Origin: Chryseobacterium arthrosphaerae
GTDB lineage: Bacteria > Bacteroidota > Bacteroidia > Flavobacteriales > Weeksellaceae
Length of the DNA stretch: 64,000 bases
NCBI RefSeq assembly: GCF_001684965.1
Contig: NZ_MAYG01000001.1
Location: 2,728,001 to 2,792,000 of the forward strand
Direction of reading: 5' to 3'
Under the pieces are notes generated by a model. It saw only the letters and a program-made list of their open reading frames with translations, had not been told where the DNA came from and made no database searches. The number at the start of each line of letters is the position of its first letter. Position 1 is the stretch's first letter. Shown piece after piece: positions 16,696-24,492 of the stretch. Position numbers and translations under genes: made by a program.

Positions 16696-17316
16696 ATGAG
16701 CACGAAAGAAAAGATACTGTCCAAAGCCCTCGAACTTTTTAATGAAAAAGGATACAATACTATCACCACAAGGCATATTGCAGCTGAGCTGAGCATCAGT
16801 GCCGGAAACCTGCATTACCATTTCAGACACTCGGAAGACATTATCAAAATTCTTTTTGCAGAGCTTACCCTGAAAATGGATGATTTGCTGAACCACATGA
16901 AGAAAGCAGACAATAAAACGCTTGAAGACCTGTACCAGTTTACACGCTCCACCTGTAAGATTTTTTATTCTTACCGTTTTATTTTTATCAGCTTTGTAGA
17001 TATATTGAAGAACATTCCTGAAATAGAGTCGAAATATGAAGGCATTAATTTTAGCAGGAAAGAAGAGTTTCAGCTGATCTTTTCAGGTCTGCAGAAGAAT
17101 GATATTTTTCAAAAGGATATTCCTGCTTTTGTGATCGACTGGCTTACAGAACAAATTTTCATCCTTGCCGATAACTGGCTTACTCACAACAGACTCATCC
17201 TGAAGCTTGATCAGCAAGAGGCCATCAGCCATTATACACTTCTCCAGATGAATCTCTTCTACCCTCTTCTCAACAAAGAACAGCAAAAACTTTATGAGCA
17301 GCGGTATATTAAATAA
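16696..17316 (+). CDS. TetR/AcrR-family regulator
   Basis: 206 residues. The N-terminal HTH is STKEKILSKALELFNEKGYN, then IAAELSISAGNLHYHFRHSE (recognition helix 35-50). The C-terminal helical domain is of the type found in flavobacterial regulators that use a TetR_C-like fold with many aromatic residues. First gene of a compact plus-strand operon, overlapping the following GNAT gene by 23 bp. Target and ligand unknown. Confidence 0.9.
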   Translation: MSTKEKILSKALELFNEKGYNTITTRHIAAELSISAGNLHYHFRHSEDIIKILFAELTLKMDDLLNHMKKADNKTLEDLYQFTRSTCKIFYSYRFIFISFVDILKNIPEIESKYEGINFSRKEEFQLIFSGLQKNDIFQKDIPAFVIDWLTEQIFILADNWLTHNRLILKLDQQEAISHYTLLQMNLFYPLLNKEQQKLYEQRYIK

Positions 17317-17791
17317 TGCCAGCATCAGCATCAGAAAAGGCAGTTTAAATGATCTTCCTGCCATGCAGCAGCTTTTTGCAGATACGATACAGGTTATCTG
17401 CAAAAATGATTATAATGATCTACAGCGCAACGCCTGGAGTGCAGGGGCAGACAATGAAGAAAGATGGATGAACGTCATCAAGGGTCAATATGTTCTGATT
17501 GCCGAAGCTGAAAACCAGCTAGTGGGATTCTCTACTCTTGATCAGGGAACTTATATTGATCTTCTGTTTGTACATAAAGATCATCAGCACCAGGGAATTG
17601 CCTCTCTATTATATGCAAAAATGGAAGAAGAAGCGCTAAGGCATGGTCAAAAGCAGCTTACGGCAGACGTTAGCAAAACTGCCAGGCCATTTTTTGAAAA
17701 ATCCGGCTTCCGGATACTGAAGGAGCAGACCGTCAATGTAAAAGGAATTGACCTCATCAATTATAAAATGATAAAAAACCTGATGCCCTGA
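17294..17791 (+). CDS. GNAT-family N-acetyltransferase
   Basis: 165 residues. Acetyl-CoA motif A is VHKDHQHQGIASLLYAKMEE (Q-x-x-G-I-A), preceded by strand YIDLLFV and followed by motif B ARPFFEKSGFRI. Such enzymes transfer an acetyl group from acetyl-CoA to an amine; the acceptor is unknown. The start lies inside the TetR gene and the next gene begins 3 bp after the stop, so translation of the operon is probably coupled. Confidence 0.88.
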   Translation: MSSGILNNASISIRKGSLNDLPAMQQLFADTIQVICKNDYNDLQRNAWSAGADNEERWMNVIKGQYVLIAEAENQLVGFSTLDQGTYIDLLFVHKDHQHQGIASLLYAKMEEEALRHGQKQLTADVSKTARPFFEKSGFRILKEQTVNVKGIDLINYKMIKNLMP

Positions 17792-17794
17792 CCT

Positions 17795-18613
17795 ATGGAA
17801 CTGCAGCCGGAATACAATCAGTTTAGAATTTCAGTTCCTCAGGAATTTGAAAATGTTTTTACCCATTTTTACTTTGCTGAAAATAATTCCCGTGTGCCCG
17901 TCACTCAAACCCTGCTGCCCACTTACCAGACTATTTTACTGTTTTGTTTTGGGGAAAGAGCATCCATGATCACAAGGGATAATACAATAATCGATGTTGA
18001 TAAATGTGTGGTTTTCGGACCGGTAAGACAGGCTTTTGAGTATATCCTTCCGGCCGGTACTTCCATAGTAGTTGCCAATTTTAAAAATGATGCATTCTTT
18101 CGCTTTTTCGGGAGGGCAACGGTTGAAAATAAGGTAAAACATCCTGACGATCTTTTGACAGAAAACTGTTTTACAAATCTTTGGTATCAGCTGAAAGACA
18201 TAAGCGCTACTGCGGAACAGGTAGGTTATATCCTGGAATTCTGCCGTCCTTACCTTAAACATCAGGACAATACAAGCCAGCTGCTGAGCGGTTTTGAAAG
18301 TGACCTTTTAAATCCTGTAAAGGTAATTGCAGAGCAAACCCGGCAGACAGAAAGAAACATCCAGCGTAAACAGAAAGAGCAGTTCGGGTATTCTTTGAAA
18401 GAACTTACCCGCTACAACCGTTTTCTAAAAGCCATACAAGCCATAGAAACAGAATCCGGAAAACCGGGCAAAATCGAATGGTTTACTATTATTGATCAGT
18501 GTGGTTACTATGACCAGAGCCAGCTCATCCATGATTTCAAACATTTTATAAACATTTCTCCTTCCCAATATATAAAGTTCCAGCAGGAGATCTGCAATCC
18601 GAGATCAGAGTAA
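17795..18613 (+). CDS. AraC-family transcriptional regulator
   Basis: 272 residues. The N-terminal ligand-binding-like half (about 1-150) has no recognised motif. The C-terminal AraC DNA-binding domain is at about 170-265, with the first HTH TRQTERNIQRKQKEQFGYSL and the second GYYDQSQLIHDFKHFINISPSQYIKF, a textbook AraC end. Its stop TAA overlaps the ATG of the following oxidoreductase gene by one base. Probably regulates the operon or an adjacent redox response. Confidence 0.87.
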   Translation: MELQPEYNQFRISVPQEFENVFTHFYFAENNSRVPVTQTLLPTYQTILLFCFGERASMITRDNTIIDVDKCVVFGPVRQAFEYILPAGTSIVVANFKNDAFFRFFGRATVENKVKHPDDLLTENCFTNLWYQLKDISATAEQVGYILEFCRPYLKHQDNTSQLLSGFESDLLNPVKVIAEQTRQTERNIQRKQKEQFGYSLKELTRYNRFLKAIQAIETESGKPGKIEWFTIIDQCGYYDQSQLIHDFKHFINISPSQYIKFQQEICNPRSE

Positions 18614-19125
18614 TGATTTCGTTTTCTTACAATTTCCGGATCATACACTGTCCTACATTTGTCTCCATGCTTTCCCTTGCTGATATGCAGAGACAGTTTA
18701 CAGGAGAAGCATGTGAAGATATTAAACGGGAGCAGGACCATATTTCCTGGGCAGAGCAGATTACTTTTATTTATCCGATCTGGTGGACGGGTTTGCCTGC
18801 CATTATGAAAGGGTATATCGACCGGGTTTTCAGTTATGGTTTTGCGTACCGCTATGATCAGGGTATACAAAAGGGATTGCTGAAAGGGAAAAGTACTGTT
18901 ATCATCAATACCCATGGAAAGTCCCATGAAGAGTATGAAAAGACAGGGATGGACAAAGCTCTGGCACTTACCTCTGATCACGGGATTTTTACCTATTCCG
19001 GATTGAACGTGATCAGGCATTTCTTTTTTGACAGGGCTGATAAGGTTTCTCCTGAACAAGTTGAGCTCTGGAAAGAACAGATCAGAAATATCTATTCTGG
19101 AATCAAGCCTGAATTTACATTATAA
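18613..19125 (+). CDS. NAD(P)H-dependent flavodoxin-fold oxidoreductase, N-terminally truncated
   Basis: 170 residues. From about residue 19 (MLSLADMQRQF) it matches the MdaB/KefF-like NAD(P)H:quinone oxidoreductase family, including the FMN/active-site block FIYPIWWTGLPAIMKGYIDR and the GFAYRYDQGIQKGLLKGK region. The first beta strand and phosphate-binding loop (normally HPNxxSFN, within the first 20 residues) are absent. About 45-55 family residues are replaced by 18 unrelated ones, starting on a codon that overlaps the AraC stop. The enzyme is therefore likely inactive in FMN binding or a remnant, though the frame is otherwise open. An alternative start is the ATG at 18667. Confidence 0.6.
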   Translation: MISFSYNFRIIHCPTFVSMLSLADMQRQFTGEACEDIKREQDHISWAEQITFIYPIWWTGLPAIMKGYIDRVFSYGFAYRYDQGIQKGLLKGKSTVIINTHGKSHEEYEKTGMDKALALTSDHGIFTYSGLNVIRHFFFDRADKVSPEQVELWKEQIRNIYSGIKPEFTL

Positions 19126-19274
19126 ACTCCTGCCATGATTTCAATTCATTTTCATAAGTTTCAACCCAACTGAGGAGGGAAACATGATAAAAAACATAAA
19201 ATGCCCTTCCGGATGATTTCTGGCATGGAATTAGCTAAAAAAATGACAAGTAAAATTGTTTTGAACCATTATTT

Positions 19275-19355
19275 TAAACCATTAAGATCGTAAACGGTTA
19301 AGTTTTTTCTGAAAACAAATCTTGTTATAACCCTTACACTCATCTTAATGGTTTA
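19275..19355. repeat. 14-bp perfect inverted repeat upstream of tyrS promoter
   Basis: TAAACCATTAAGAT (19275-19288) and its exact reverse complement ATCTTAATGGTTTA (19342-19355), separated by 53 bp. The second arm ends 4 bp before the -33 element of the tyrS leader promoter. The rest of 19126-19360 holds no gene. Confidence 0.7.
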
Positions 19356-19359
19356 GATA

Positions 19360-19390
19360 TTGGAACGGTGGGGAAAACCTGCTATATTTG
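19360..19390 (+). promoter_or_regulatory. Promoter of the tyrS leader/tyrS unit
   Basis: TTG at 19360-19362 and TATATTTG at 19383-19390, spaced 20 bp, fit the Bacteroidetes -33/-7 consensus. The leader ATG starts 7 nt after the -7 box, so the transcript would have almost no 5' leader before the small reading frame. Confidence 0.7.
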
Positions 19391-19396
19391 CAATCA

Positions 19397-19495
19397 ATGA
19401 AACATCTCAACAGCATATTGCGTCTTCCATTCTTCAGTGAATATTATACTCCGGGCTATCGTTCGGGAAGACTTTCTATATCTGTAATCCATTAA
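19397..19495 (+). CDS. tyrS leader peptide with three Tyr codons
   Basis: 32-codon frame, MKHLNSILRLPFFSEYYTPG then YRSGRLSISVIH, with TAT codons at 19442, 19445 and 19457, i.e. three Tyr within six residues. It lies directly between a good promoter and an intrinsic terminator that precedes tyrS. CCGGGCT (19451-19457), within the Tyr-rich part, can pair with AGCCCGG of the terminator 5' arm (19518-19524). GTCTTCC (about 19423) can pair with GGAAGAC (about 19466). Alternative pairings of this kind are the hallmark of ribosome-mediated attenuation. No function other than sensing charged tRNA-Tyr is expected. Confidence 0.65.
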   Translation: MKHLNSILRLPFFSEYYTPGYRSGRLSISVIH

Positions 19496-19517
19496 AATCA
19501 TCTAACATTATATATAG

Positions 19518-19546
19518 AGCCCGGACAGTACCTGTCCGGGCTTTTT
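19518..19546 (+). terminator. Attenuator terminator upstream of tyrS
   Basis: AGCCCGGACAG (19518-19528), loop TAC, CTGTCCGGGCT (19532-19542), then TTTT. Eleven GC-rich pairs end 20 bp before the tyrS start and after the leader peptide, so most transcripts would stop here unless antitermination occurs. Confidence 0.85.
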
Positions 19547-19565
19547 CATTTTAAAATTATTTATC

Positions 19566-20765
19566 ATGATCCATACATTACAAGAAAATGTTGCTATAAT
19601 CCTGCCGGAAAACGGACTGGAAGAAAAATTAGCACAGGCCCAAAAAGAAAACAGAAAATTAACAATCAAGCTGGGTTTTGATCCTACGGCTCCCGATCTT
19701 CATCTGGGCCATGCCGTGGTTCTCAAAAAACTGAAACAGTTTCAGGATCTTGGCCACAAAATCATTATTGTCGTAGGAAGCTTTACGGCAAGAATCGGTG
19801 ATCCTACCGGAAAAAATAAGGCAAGAAAGCCTTTAACCGCAGAGGAGGTACATCATAATGCACAGACTTACATCAATCAGCTTTCCAAAGTGCTTGACAT
19901 TGAAAGTACAGAGATTGTATTCAATTCTGATTGGCTGGATGCACTTGATTTTTCAGAAGTTATTCAGCTGCTTTCAAAAGTGACTGTCGCCCAGCTGATG
20001 CACCGTAATGATTTTAATAAAAGATTTACAGAAAACACGCCTATTGCCATGCATGAACTGGTATATCCTATTCTCCAGGGGTTCGATTCTGTGAAAATTG
20101 AATGTGATATTGAAATGGGAGGTACAGACCAGCTGTTCAACTGTACAATGGGCAGGCAGCTGCAGGAAATCTATCAACTGCCAGCCCAGATCGTGATGTG
20201 CATGCCTCTGCTGAAAGGCCTTGACGGAAAAGAAAAAATGAGCAAATCTTTAAACAACATTATAGGACTCACTGATGAGCCTAATGAAATGTTTGGCAAA
20301 ACAATGTCTATCCCGGATGCTCTGATTGATGAGTTTATAGATCTTACTACAGATTTTTCTGCTGAAGAAAAAAGCAGTTTACAATCAAAAATAAAGAATG
20401 GTGAAAATCCGATGAACATCAAAAAGCTGATTGCCAAAAATATCATCCGCCAATACCATGATGATGCATCGGCTGAAAATGCAGAACTGTTCTTCAATAA
20501 TCAGTTTCAGAATAAAAATTTTGATGAGAAAAGTTTTGAACCTGTTCCAATCAGTACGCTGAATCATACCCAGCATACAATGACTGTTCTTGAACTTTGC
20601 CATCAGCTGAAAAATGACCTCAGCAAATCAGCTGTCCGAAGGCTCATCCAAAGCGGAGGAGTTCAGATCAATTCGGTGAAAGTCTCAGACCCCGACCAGG
20701 AAATTGAACTTTCAACAGGGATTAAAATAAAACTTGGCAGAAGAAACTTCTTTGAGCTCGTATAA
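19566..20765 (+). CDS. tyrS: Tyrosyl-tRNA synthetase
   Basis: 399 residues. A class I synthetase that charges tRNA-Tyr. HIGH signature H46-L-G-H49 follows GFDPTAPDLHLGH, KMSKS is at 224-228 (GKEKMSKSLN), and a C-terminal S4 RNA-binding domain is at about 335-395 (KSAVRRLIQSGGVQINSVKV). The length suggests the TyrZ-like subgroup. Expression is likely controlled by the leader peptide and terminator immediately upstream. A terminator follows 9 bp after the stop, so it is monocistronic apart from the leader. Confidence 0.95.
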   Translation: MIHTLQENVAIILPENGLEEKLAQAQKENRKLTIKLGFDPTAPDLHLGHAVVLKKLKQFQDLGHKIIIVVGSFTARIGDPTGKNKARKPLTAEEVHHNAQTYINQLSKVLDIESTEIVFNSDWLDALDFSEVIQLLSKVTVAQLMHRNDFNKRFTENTPIAMHELVYPILQGFDSVKIECDIEMGGTDQLFNCTMGRQLQEIYQLPAQIVMCMPLLKGLDGKEKMSKSLNNIIGLTDEPNEMFGKTMSIPDALIDEFIDLTTDFSAEEKSSLQSKIKNGENPMNIKKLIAKNIIRQYHDDASAENAELFFNNQFQNKNFDEKSFEPVPISTLNHTQHTMTVLELCHQLKNDLSKSAVRRLIQSGGVQINSVKVSDPDQEIELSTGIKIKLGRRNFFELV

Positions 20766-20774
20766 AAGGATATG

Positions 20775-20812
20775 AAACCGGAAGAATACTATTGAGTGCT
20801 TCCGGTTTTTAT
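20775..20812 (+). terminator. Terminator after tyrS
   Basis: AAACCGGAAG (20775-20784) and CTTCCGGTTT (20799-20808), ten pairs, then TT and AT-rich sequence. Confidence 0.85.
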
Positions 20813-20878
20813 TTCAGCTTTCTTTATATGCTTTTAGTCCGATTAAATCAATATCTTCGTCCCTGTAAACTAAAAATA

Positions 20879-21427
20879 ATGGCGAAAGCTGAAATCCCTA
20901 AGCAGATCAACGAAGAGCTGTTGGGTGATCATATGAACAGGGAACTGAACGAACAGAAAATAATCCGGACTCAACCTGAGCTTGCGGAAAGCACTGTGTT
21001 TCCCCATCATACTGTGACCAATAACCATGGAGATACTGCATGGTGGCAATGCAATGAAGCCGGAAAAGAACAGGTTCAGGTCAGATTCAGGGATAAAAGG
21101 ATTATTACCTGGAAACCTCCCGTAAGTACGCTGGAGCAGCCAACTTTCCGGGACTATCTGTTATACTTTCATGAAAATTATCTGATTATAAAATACAAGG
21201 ATAAGCATTATCAAAGGCTGTTTATTTTCAATATCCGAACGTTACAGAACGAAGAGATCCTGATCAATGCCCTTACCATCCGGATGAAAATATTAGGGAA
21301 TGAACTGTTTTTAGCAGGCTTTTACAGTGATGAAGAGTTGATAAAAATTACAATGCATCCGGATCATATTGAAAGAGAAAATATTGATGAAACTTATCTT
21401 CAGCAAAGAAATATTACATTTGATTAA
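20879..21427 (+). CDS. Hypothetical protein
   Basis: 182 residues from the ATG at 20879 (MAKAEIPKQINEELLGDHMN). An upstream in-frame extension would cross the tyrS terminator and has a poor composition. The mid part is beta-rich (VQVRFRDKRIITWKPP and HENYLIIKYKDKHYQRLFIF). No domain, signal or membrane segment recognised. Function unknown. Confidence 0.6.
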   Translation: MAKAEIPKQINEELLGDHMNRELNEQKIIRTQPELAESTVFPHHTVTNNHGDTAWWQCNEAGKEQVQVRFRDKRIITWKPPVSTLEQPTFRDYLLYFHENYLIIKYKDKHYQRLFIFNIRTLQNEEILINALTIRMKILGNELFLAGFYSDEELIKITMHPDHIERENIDETYLQQRNITFD

Positions 21428-21477
21428 GAAAAACCATAGAAAGTAAGGAAATTTCCAATATACATTCAAACTGATTC

Positions 21478-22254
21478 ATGGGAAGACATACTTCAATTTA
21501 TATGTTCAATAAAGAAAAAGCAGCAGCTCATCTTTATGAGGATCTTCAGCACAGAACTTATCACGCCGGAACATTTAAAAAGTTTATTGAAGACCGAAAT
21601 AAGGAATTCAGCGATGATCATTATAATATCAGCTTTGACACAATTCTGGAAACCGTCAAAAATGATATCAACATGATTACCCCTGATGAACTGTTTGTTC
21701 TCACTTTGTTTTTTGATGAGGAAGTATATCCACAATTTTACAACGCTCCGTTAAGTGAACGTGATCAATATTTTGAAAAGCTTTATGATCATTCGGGGAT
21801 TACCTTGCTTTATGAAATTCCAACAAGTACGGTTTGTTATTCATATATGTTTCAATATGCAAACTATACCCATTATTTTCCTCTTGACGAAATGAAAAGT
21901 GATGATGGCGGCACCAATATATTGTCTGAAGATTTTCTACGCTTCAATGATTATATAATTCTCCTTATGAAAAGAATCCTCGAAAATAAGCTTGATGGTT
22001 ATGATTATCAGCTGACTGAAGAAGAGGAACAAATTATTGATACCATTAAAACTGAAAATCAAAGCACCCCTGTCCTGTTTGAAGTCATTGAAGAGGAATT
22101 ACAATTTATTACAGAAACATCTGCTACTGATCCTAAAGGTCCATATTCACAGACAATTTGCTATGCTTATGATTTTCTCAATAAAGCCATAGAAATGAAG
22201 TTAAAAATTGATATTGAAAAAAATTCCAGAATTGTCATTGTAGATTCTTATTGA
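21478..22254 (+). CDS. Hypothetical acidic protein
   Basis: 258 residues, strongly acidic, helical, cytosolic by appearance. DELFVLTLFFDEEVYPQFYN is followed by LLYEIPTSTVCYSYMFQYAN; this order loosely parallels the 207-residue protein at 11172-11795. Its C-terminus ends KLKIDIEKNSRIVIVDSY. Family not recognised. Shorter starts (MFNKEKAAAH) are possible. Confidence 0.6.
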   Translation: MGRHTSIYMFNKEKAAAHLYEDLQHRTYHAGTFKKFIEDRNKEFSDDHYNISFDTILETVKNDINMITPDELFVLTLFFDEEVYPQFYNAPLSERDQYFEKLYDHSGITLLYEIPTSTVCYSYMFQYANYTHYFPLDEMKSDDGGTNILSEDFLRFNDYIILLMKRILENKLDGYDYQLTEEEEQIIDTIKTENQSTPVLFEVIEEELQFITETSATDPKGPYSQTICYAYDFLNKAIEMKLKIDIEKNSRIVIVDSY

Positions 22255-22306
22255 TTTTTCTTCTCAACAGAAAAGGTATGGCCTGAAATTCGAATTCAAA
22301 AAAACT

Positions 22307-22747
22307 ATGAAAGCACCCGTTACCTATCAAAAAGCTACAGAAAAAGACATCGATTACCTTCTTGACCTCAGGATAAAAACCATGGTTCCGCATTATGCCG
22401 AATCCAATCTTCCTACAGACCGGGAAACAGCTCTCCAAAGGATTCTTTATCAGTTTGACAAGGCCAGTATTATCTTTCTGGACAACCGTCCTATTGGCCT
22501 TCTGAAAGTGGACAGGACCGATACCCATATCGATATTCTGCAACTTCAGATAGATCCCGGTCAGCAAGGTAAAGGACTGGGGAAAATGATTCTGACCGAT
22601 ATTCTGGAAGAAGCGTCTGAACAAGGAAAAACAGCTTCTTTAAGTGTGTTGAAAACCAATAAGGCACAGCATCTCTATACCAGCTTAGGTTTTACAATTG
22701 TGGATGAGGATGAGCATTCTTATTGTATGGAATTTTCACCTTTGTAA
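22307..22747 (+). CDS. GNAT-family N-acetyltransferase
   Basis: 146 residues. Motif A QIDPGQQGKGLGKMILTDIL gives the Q/R-x-x-G-x-G/A acetyl-CoA loop. It is preceded by IDILQLQI and followed by LSVLKTNKAQHLYTSLGFTI, the classic GNAT alpha-4/beta-6 element. Acceptor unknown. Stands alone, downstream of a hypothetical gene. Confidence 0.88.
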   Translation: MKAPVTYQKATEKDIDYLLDLRIKTMVPHYAESNLPTDRETALQRILYQFDKASIIFLDNRPIGLLKVDRTDTHIDILQLQIDPGQQGKGLGKMILTDILEEASEQGKTASLSVLKTNKAQHLYTSLGFTIVDEDEHSYCMEFSPL

Positions 22748-22861
22748 ACACAAATAATCTGACACAATTTCCAGATCAGGAAAAATAAAATCTCTCTCAC
22801 TGATAAAGCGGATTGAGCAGATCTTTCACCAGAGAGGATTATGCATAAATCTGTAATATGG

Positions 22862-22928
22862 TAAGTTTTGGCTAAAGCCAATCGATTGGTGCTAACATAT
22901 AAAAGCGGACTAAAGTCCGCTCCTATTG
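22862..22928. repeat. Dispersed two-hairpin intergenic element, copy 1
   Basis: TAAGTTTTGGCTAAAGCC, about 30 bp of divergent sequence, then AGCGGACTAAAGTCCGCT and CTATTG. The second palindrome is a 7-bp stem with a TAAA loop; the first is a weaker GGC-TAAA-GCC hairpin. It matches 31252-31320. Read on the minus strand it lies just after the kinase gene and is followed by TTTTAT, so it may act as the terminator of that operon. Confidence 0.75.
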
Positions 22929-22975
22929 AATTTTATATTTTATATTGAGGGTATATCTTCCATCCTGTTTTTTCT

Positions 22976-24487
22976 CTATTGATTTGCCATTGTCACATAG
23001 ATCAGTCTGCCGCCTTCTTCCGGGGACAGCAATATTTTTTTACCATCAGTCAGTTCTACCATGGAACCCGGAGGAATTTCCTTCTGTTCTGTAATATCTT
23101 TCATTCCCTGAAGCCCTTGGTTTACAAATACCCATTTTCCCTGGTGGAATGTAAAATATCCTACAGGCATTTTATCCTGCATCGTCAGGTTTTCATTTCG
23201 TATCACCTTTCTGGAAACATGCCATTTGAATAAATACTGATTATGATAGACCATCAGCCTGTGATTTTCGGGCTTCCATACCTCATCATCAAATTTAAAA
23301 TACAGATCAAGGACCGGCAATGTTCCCTGATGAGGTGTCCCGCAAAAAGGGCACTTCGGGTTACTGGTATTATCAAAGACATACCATTTTTCTGTACATT
23401 CTGAATTACGGCAAGGCTGGATGAGGTCTACGGTTTTCAGCAAAGCAGTTTCCCATTCATTGGCAGTGGGCCGTCTGATAGGATCATGCAGTCCGTCTAT
23501 AAAAGCTTTTCTGAATAATTCTGAAATATAAGGTCCCGTTACCGAATAAGAAATCTTTTGTGGATCTCCCCAGAAAGCATCCCATTTTCTCAGCTGATCT
23601 GCTTTCACCTGGTTGGAAGGGTCTTTCGGGTGTTCTATAAATAATGCTTTTTCACCCATTGAGATGATTTCATCTTTTTCAGAATCCAGGTCCCATATTT
23701 TTCCGCCCCGCAAAGGGTGTCTTCTCAGCAGATACATATAGATCAGCACAGCGAGAGCATGCAGATCTGTCTTTTGGCTGGGTAAATGTCTCCCGGGGTC
23801 CTGAATATTCAAATGCTGGGTCTTTAAAACTTCGGGAGCAATAAAATCTGCTGTCCCTATCACTTCAGGCTGGAATAATTTTGGAACCACAAGACCGTCA
23901 ATATCAATGATACAGGCAGATTTTGTCACCGGATCCACCAGAATATTATTGTAGGAAAGATCCGAATGGGCCAGCCCCATCTGATGAAGCTTCTTGACTC
24001 CCCTGCTGATATTGATCGCTATCTGGAAATAGCTCAGCCAATCACCCAGTTCAGACTGATCCAACCTCAACGGATACTGAGGATTCCGGAACATAGGAGC
24101 TGTAAACCATTTCCCCACCTTATCCTGTCCCTGGATATTATCTGAACCGATATATCCTTTGGCAAAGAAGAATTTCCTGTTGTAAACGGGAACCACAATT
24201 CCTGTAAGTTTTCCTTTTTCCACAATATCATAAGGCCACCTGAAGATCTCATTCAGGAAGTATTCTGAAGCATTTCCGCTCTGTATATTTTGCAGATATG
24301 TGGAAACAATTCTCATAATACGCTCTTTCTGGCCGTGATCTAAAGGATTGCGGTAAAATGCCACTACATAATCTCTTTCAGGAGAAAAGTAGACATCTTT
24401 CACCCCACCCTGAATAGGGTTTTCATTAATGTATTCATAGGATCTGGCTGCATCCAGAACGGAAACAACCTTAACGGTATTTTTCAT
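22976..24487 (-). CDS. TerY-P-type protein kinase with C-terminal zinc ribbon
   Basis: 503 residues. The kinase core is at about 25-360, with catalytic loop H174-S-D176-L-S-Y-N-N181 (HRDxxxxN), DID-G at 195-198 at the DFG position, and A217-P-E219 (APE). The Lys of the usual VAxK strand is not evident; the strand reads YVVAFYR. A CxxxxC...CPFCG zinc ribbon at about 366-390 is followed by a beta-rich, FHA- or SH3-like tail. It ends a six-gene operon with a PP2C phosphatase and two vWA proteins, the TerY-P triad described for tellurite-resistance-related stress systems. It probably signals inside the cell from TerY/TerD. Confidence 0.85.
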   Translation of the reverse strand: MKNTVKVVSVLDAARSYEYINENPIQGGVKDVYFSPERDYVVAFYRNPLDHGQKERIMRIVSTYLQNIQSGNASEYFLNEIFRWPYDIVEKGKLTGIVVPVYNRKFFFAKGYIGSDNIQGQDKVGKWFTAPMFRNPQYPLRLDQSELGDWLSYFQIAINISRGVKKLHQMGLAHSDLSYNNILVDPVTKSACIIDIDGLVVPKLFQPEVIGTADFIAPEVLKTQHLNIQDPGRHLPSQKTDLHALAVLIYMYLLRRHPLRGGKIWDLDSEKDEIISMGEKALFIEHPKDPSNQVKADQLRKWDAFWGDPQKISYSVTGPYISELFRKAFIDGLHDPIRRPTANEWETALLKTVDLIQPCRNSECTEKWYVFDNTSNPKCPFCGTPHQGTLPVLDLYFKFDDEVWKPENHRLMVYHNQYLFKWHVSRKVIRNENLTMQDKMPVGYFTFHQGKWVFVNQGLQGMKDITEQKEIPPGSMVELTDGKKILLSPEEGGRLIYVTMANQ

Positions 24488-24492
24488 TGGTA

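Noticed and set aside
18508..19059. 183-codon minus-strand frame across AraC and oxidoreductase genes
   Set aside because: Crosses two plus-strand genes with recognisable domains; no supporting motifs of its own.
19126..19565. T-box riboswitch upstream of tyrS
   Set aside because: No T-box sequence or stem I architecture was seen. The leader peptide and terminator explain the region better.
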